Shown piece by piece: positions 61,895-64,000 of a stretch of 64,000 bases of DNA. The DNA is from Hyphomonadaceae bacterium (GTDB lineage: Bacteria; Pseudomonadota; Alphaproteobacteria; Caulobacterales; Hyphomonadaceae). The stretch is from the NCBI GenBank assembly GCA_022844475.1, contig JALHLR010000005.1, positions 1 through 64,000 of the forward strand, given 5' to 3'. Both the position numbers and the translations under genes were made by a program. The stretch's first letter is position 1. Each line of letters starts with the position of its first letter. The notes below the pieces were generated by a model. The model worked only from the letters and a program-made list of their open reading frames with translations, searched no databases and was not told the origin of the DNA.

Positions 61895-62670
61895 CAGACC
61901 TTCGGGCGCGTCGCCGTCAGCATGTAGTTGACGGCCGTGTCGCGCGTCAGGCTCCACCTGCCCGTCAGCGGCGAGAACGACACGCCCACCGTCTCCAGCA
62001 TATCCAGCCCCGCCCCGGTCATCGCCGCGCGCGCCTCTTCTGGCGTCACGAACTTGTTCCAGTCATGCGTCCCCACCGGCAGCCAGCGCAGCACATGCTC
62101 CGCTCCCACTACAGCGAACGCAAACGCCTTCGCCGTCCGGTTCAGCGTCGCCATCACCATCATCCCGCCCGGCGCCAGCAGCGCCGCACAGTCCGCCAGG
62201 AACCGCGCCGGGTCCTGCACGTGCTCGACGACCTCGAGAGACAGTACGATGTCGAACTTGGGCTCACCTGCGGCGACCAGCCCTTCGACCGTGCCGACGC
62301 GATAGTCGACAACTACATTCATGGCATCGGCATGCACCATCGCCGCCTTGATATTCTTGTCGCCCGCATCGATCCCAACCGCATGCGCGCCCAGCCGCGC
62401 CATCGGCTCTGTCACCAGCCCGCCACCGCATCCCGCATCCAGAAGGCGCAAGCCCTCCAGCGGCCGCTTGGCATCGGCATCGAGCCCGAAATGCTTCACT
62501 GCGGATTCCCGAATGTATGTAAGCCTTACCGGATTGAACTTGTGCAGCGGCGCGAACTTGCCCGTCGGCGACCACCAGTCCGCCGCCATCGCGCGGAACT
62601 TCTCGATCTCGGCCGGATCGACGCTGGGAGATTCCGGAATGCTTTCGTCACGTGTCAGGATCTTGGTCAT
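61894..62670 (-). CDS. ubiG: ubiquinone biosynthesis O-methyltransferase UbiG
   Basis: 258 residues from ATG 62670 (M-T-K-I-L-T-R-D-E-S); the frame extends 35 codons upstream without a good start. SAM-binding motif I reads L-L-D-A-G-C-G-G-G near 75; D-I-V-L-S-L-E-V-V-E-H and G-G-M-M-V-M-A-T-L-N-R-T follow. It performs both O-methylations of ubiquinone synthesis. Divergent from lysC, an arrangement common in alphaproteobacteria. Confidence 0.95.
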   Translation of the reverse strand: MTKILTRDESIPESPSVDPAEIEKFRAMAADWWSPTGKFAPLHKFNPVRLTYIRESAVKHFGLDADAKRPLEGLRLLDAGCGGGLVTEPMARLGAHAVGIDAGDKNIKAAMVHADAMNVVVDYRVGTVEGLVAAGEPKFDIVLSLEVVEHVQDPARFLADCAALLAPGGMMVMATLNRTAKAFAFAVVGAEHVLRWLPVGTHDWNKFVTPEEARAAMTGAGLDMLETVGVSFSPLTGRWSLTRDTAVNYMLTATRPKV

Positions 62671-62906
62671 GACATCTATCTGGACCCGTCGAGCCGCTCT
62701 CGCAACGCCTGCCGGCGGCCGGGCCGGGCCAAATTCCGCGTGAGGCAAGGCAGCGCGCGGGGCAGGGTCAACCATCCCGGACAGGGGGAATTTCTTCCGC
62801 CAGGAAGCCTATGGCAATCTGCGCATTGCCCTCCGCCGCGTGTGCCCTTAGACACCCTGCCGTCATCCGCCCCCGCCCGGGGGAAGGGCAAGGGACGTAG
62901 CCGGTC

Positions 62907-64000
62907 ATGAATCGCCTGGTGCTGAAATTCGGCGGAACGTCGGTCGCCAATCTCGAGCGCATCGCGCACGTGGCCGATATTGTCGCTGCGCGCCGAGCCG
63001 AAACCCGCGCCATCGCCGTGGTCGTCTCCGCCATGTCGGGGGCCACCAACCAGCTGGTCGAGTGGTCCCGCGGCGCCGCAGGCCCCGACCTTCACGGCCC
63101 GGACTTCGACGATGAATACGATGTCGTCGTAGCCTCCGGCGAACAGGTCACCGCCGGCCTCCTCGCCCTGGCCCTCCGCAAGAAGGGCCTCAAGGCCCGC
63201 TCATGGCTTGGCTGGCAGCTCAAGCTGAAAACCGACGAGGCCCACGGCAAGGCCCGCATAACCGGCTGCGACAACCCCGAATTCATCCGCTCGGTCGATA
63301 GCGGCGAGATCGCCGTCGTCGCCGGCTTCCAGGGCGTCGACGATCATGGCCGCGTTTCGACGCTCGGCCGCGGCGGGTCGGACACGTCCGCCGTCGCCGT
63401 CGCCGCCGCCCTCAAGGCCTCGCTCTGCGACATCTATACCGACGTCGATGGCGTCTACACCACCGACCCGCGCATCACGCCAAAGGCCCGGCGCATCGAG
63501 AAGATCTCCTACGAGGAAATGCTGGAGCTCGCTTCGCTCGGCGCCAAGGTGCTGCAGACGCGCTCGGTCGAGCTTGCAATGAACCATCGCGTTCCCGTGC
63601 GCGTGCTGTCCTCCTTCGAGGGCGCCGTGCCGAAACCAAACACCGGAACGCTCGTGTGCGATGAGGAACAGATCGTGGAAAAGCAGGTTGTCAGCGGCGT
63701 CGCCTATTCGCGTGACGAGGCCAAGTTCAGCATCATCGGCGTGGAAGACCATCCCGGCGTCGCCGCCAACATCTTCGGCGCCCTCGCCGACGCGGGCGTT
63801 AACGTCGACATGATCGTTCAAGCCTCGGCGAAAACCGAAGGCCGCCAGAACATCGTGTTCACATGTCCGGACCGCGACGCCGCCCACGCCAAATCCGTCC
63901 TGGAAAGCCTCAACGGCAATGTCGGCTTCGAGAATCTCTCGGTCGACCGCAACGTCGCGAAGGTCTCGGTCATCGGCGTCGGCATGCGCTCCCACGCCGG
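62907..64000 (+). CDS. lysC: aspartate kinase, 3' end beyond the window
   Basis: The 5' 364 codons are present and the gene runs off the window, so the end is open. It begins M-N-R-L-V-L-K-F-G-G-T-S-V-A (kinase signature), with S-A-M-S-G-A-T-N near 45, A-S-G-E-Q-V near 75 and T-D-V-D-G-V-Y-T-T-D-P-R near 182. The first ACT domain (I-I-G-V-E-D-H-P-G-V-A-A) starts near 275. It catalyses the first step from aspartate to lysine, threonine and methionine and is normally feedback-inhibited through its ACT domains. Confidence 0.95.
   Translation, partial: MNRLVLKFGGTSVANLERIAHVADIVAARRAETRAIAVVVSAMSGATNQLVEWSRGAAGPDLHGPDFDDEYDVVVASGEQVTAGLLALALRKKGLKARSWLGWQLKLKTDEAHGKARITGCDNPEFIRSVDSGEIAVVAGFQGVDDHGRVSTLGRGGSDTSAVAVAAALKASLCDIYTDVDGVYTTDPRITPKARRIEKISYEEMLELASLGAKVLQTRSVELAMNHRVPVRVLSSFEGAVPKPNTGTLVCDEEQIVEKQVVSGVAYSRDEAKFSIIGVEDHPGVAANIFGALADAGVNVDMIVQASAKTEGRQNIVFTCPDRDAAHAKSVLESLNGNVGFENLSVDRNVAKVSVIGVGMRSHA

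Overview
The window is GC-rich, densely packed, double-membrane bacterial chromosome. The tol-pal/cpoB/tilS/ftsH block, the lysC/ubiG divergence, the ruvCAB genes, a Caulobacter-type TonB receptor, a subclass B3 metallo-beta-lactamase and the alphaproteobacterial style of the psp locus all suggest an alphaproteobacterium, most likely Caulobacterales/Hyphomonadaceae. That placement is inferred from gene content and not from a database search. No insertion sequence, prophage or CRISPR array was seen.

Layout. 1-93: a tRNA-Ser(CGA). 377-15320 (minus): a complete type II secretion operon, gspC to gspN, preceded on the same strand by a TonB-dependent receptor and a beta-helix lipoprotein. Three PhoB-type half-sites lie ahead of the lipoprotein, so secretion is probably tied to phosphate starvation. 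15428-22185 (minus): a transglutaminase / circularly permuted ATP-grasp + alpha-E / large DUF2126 transglutaminase cluster of the predicted peptide-ligase type. 22329-32251: metabolic and exported-protein genes (acyl-CoA ligase, di-haem peroxidase lipoprotein, amidohydrolase, upp, YcgN, M3 peptidase). 32337-37525: ruvC-ruvA and ruvB, separated by a DUF445 protein, a SemiSWEET transporter and a serine-hydrolase lipoprotein. 37811-41033: an SRPBCC lipoprotein, a B3 metallo-beta-lactamase, an MDR oxidoreductase and a truncated outer-membrane barrel gene. 41045-50647 (minus): ybgC-tolQRAB-pal-cpoB-ybjN-tilS-ftsH, the envelope-constriction machine followed by tRNA-modification and membrane-protease genes. 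50840-54113: small unassigned genes, a GST and a WecG-type glycosyltransferase.

54183-60078 is the most unusual region. A divergent pspF faces a sigma-54 promoter with two PspF-like enhancer repeats. These drive a psp operon: a 45-residue membrane peptide, pspA, pspB and pspC. The operon then continues, with almost no gaps, into ten more tiny genes. Nine of them end in the same roughly 25-residue coiled-coil signature (R-V-x-V-L-E-R-L-x-T-D-D-D-R-R-L-x-x-E-I-x-x-L-R), which resembles the C-terminal tail of the PspC encoded in the same operon and, more weakly, the PspB coil. Six carry one N-terminal membrane helix, two are soluble and one is a minimal form. This looks like a paralogous expansion of Psp membrane-stress adaptors and is the best candidate for an undescribed system here. 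The array meets mnmC tail to tail. The mnmC gene carries palindromic insertions within its reading frame, one of which could act as the array's terminator. ubiG and the 5' part of lysC close the window.
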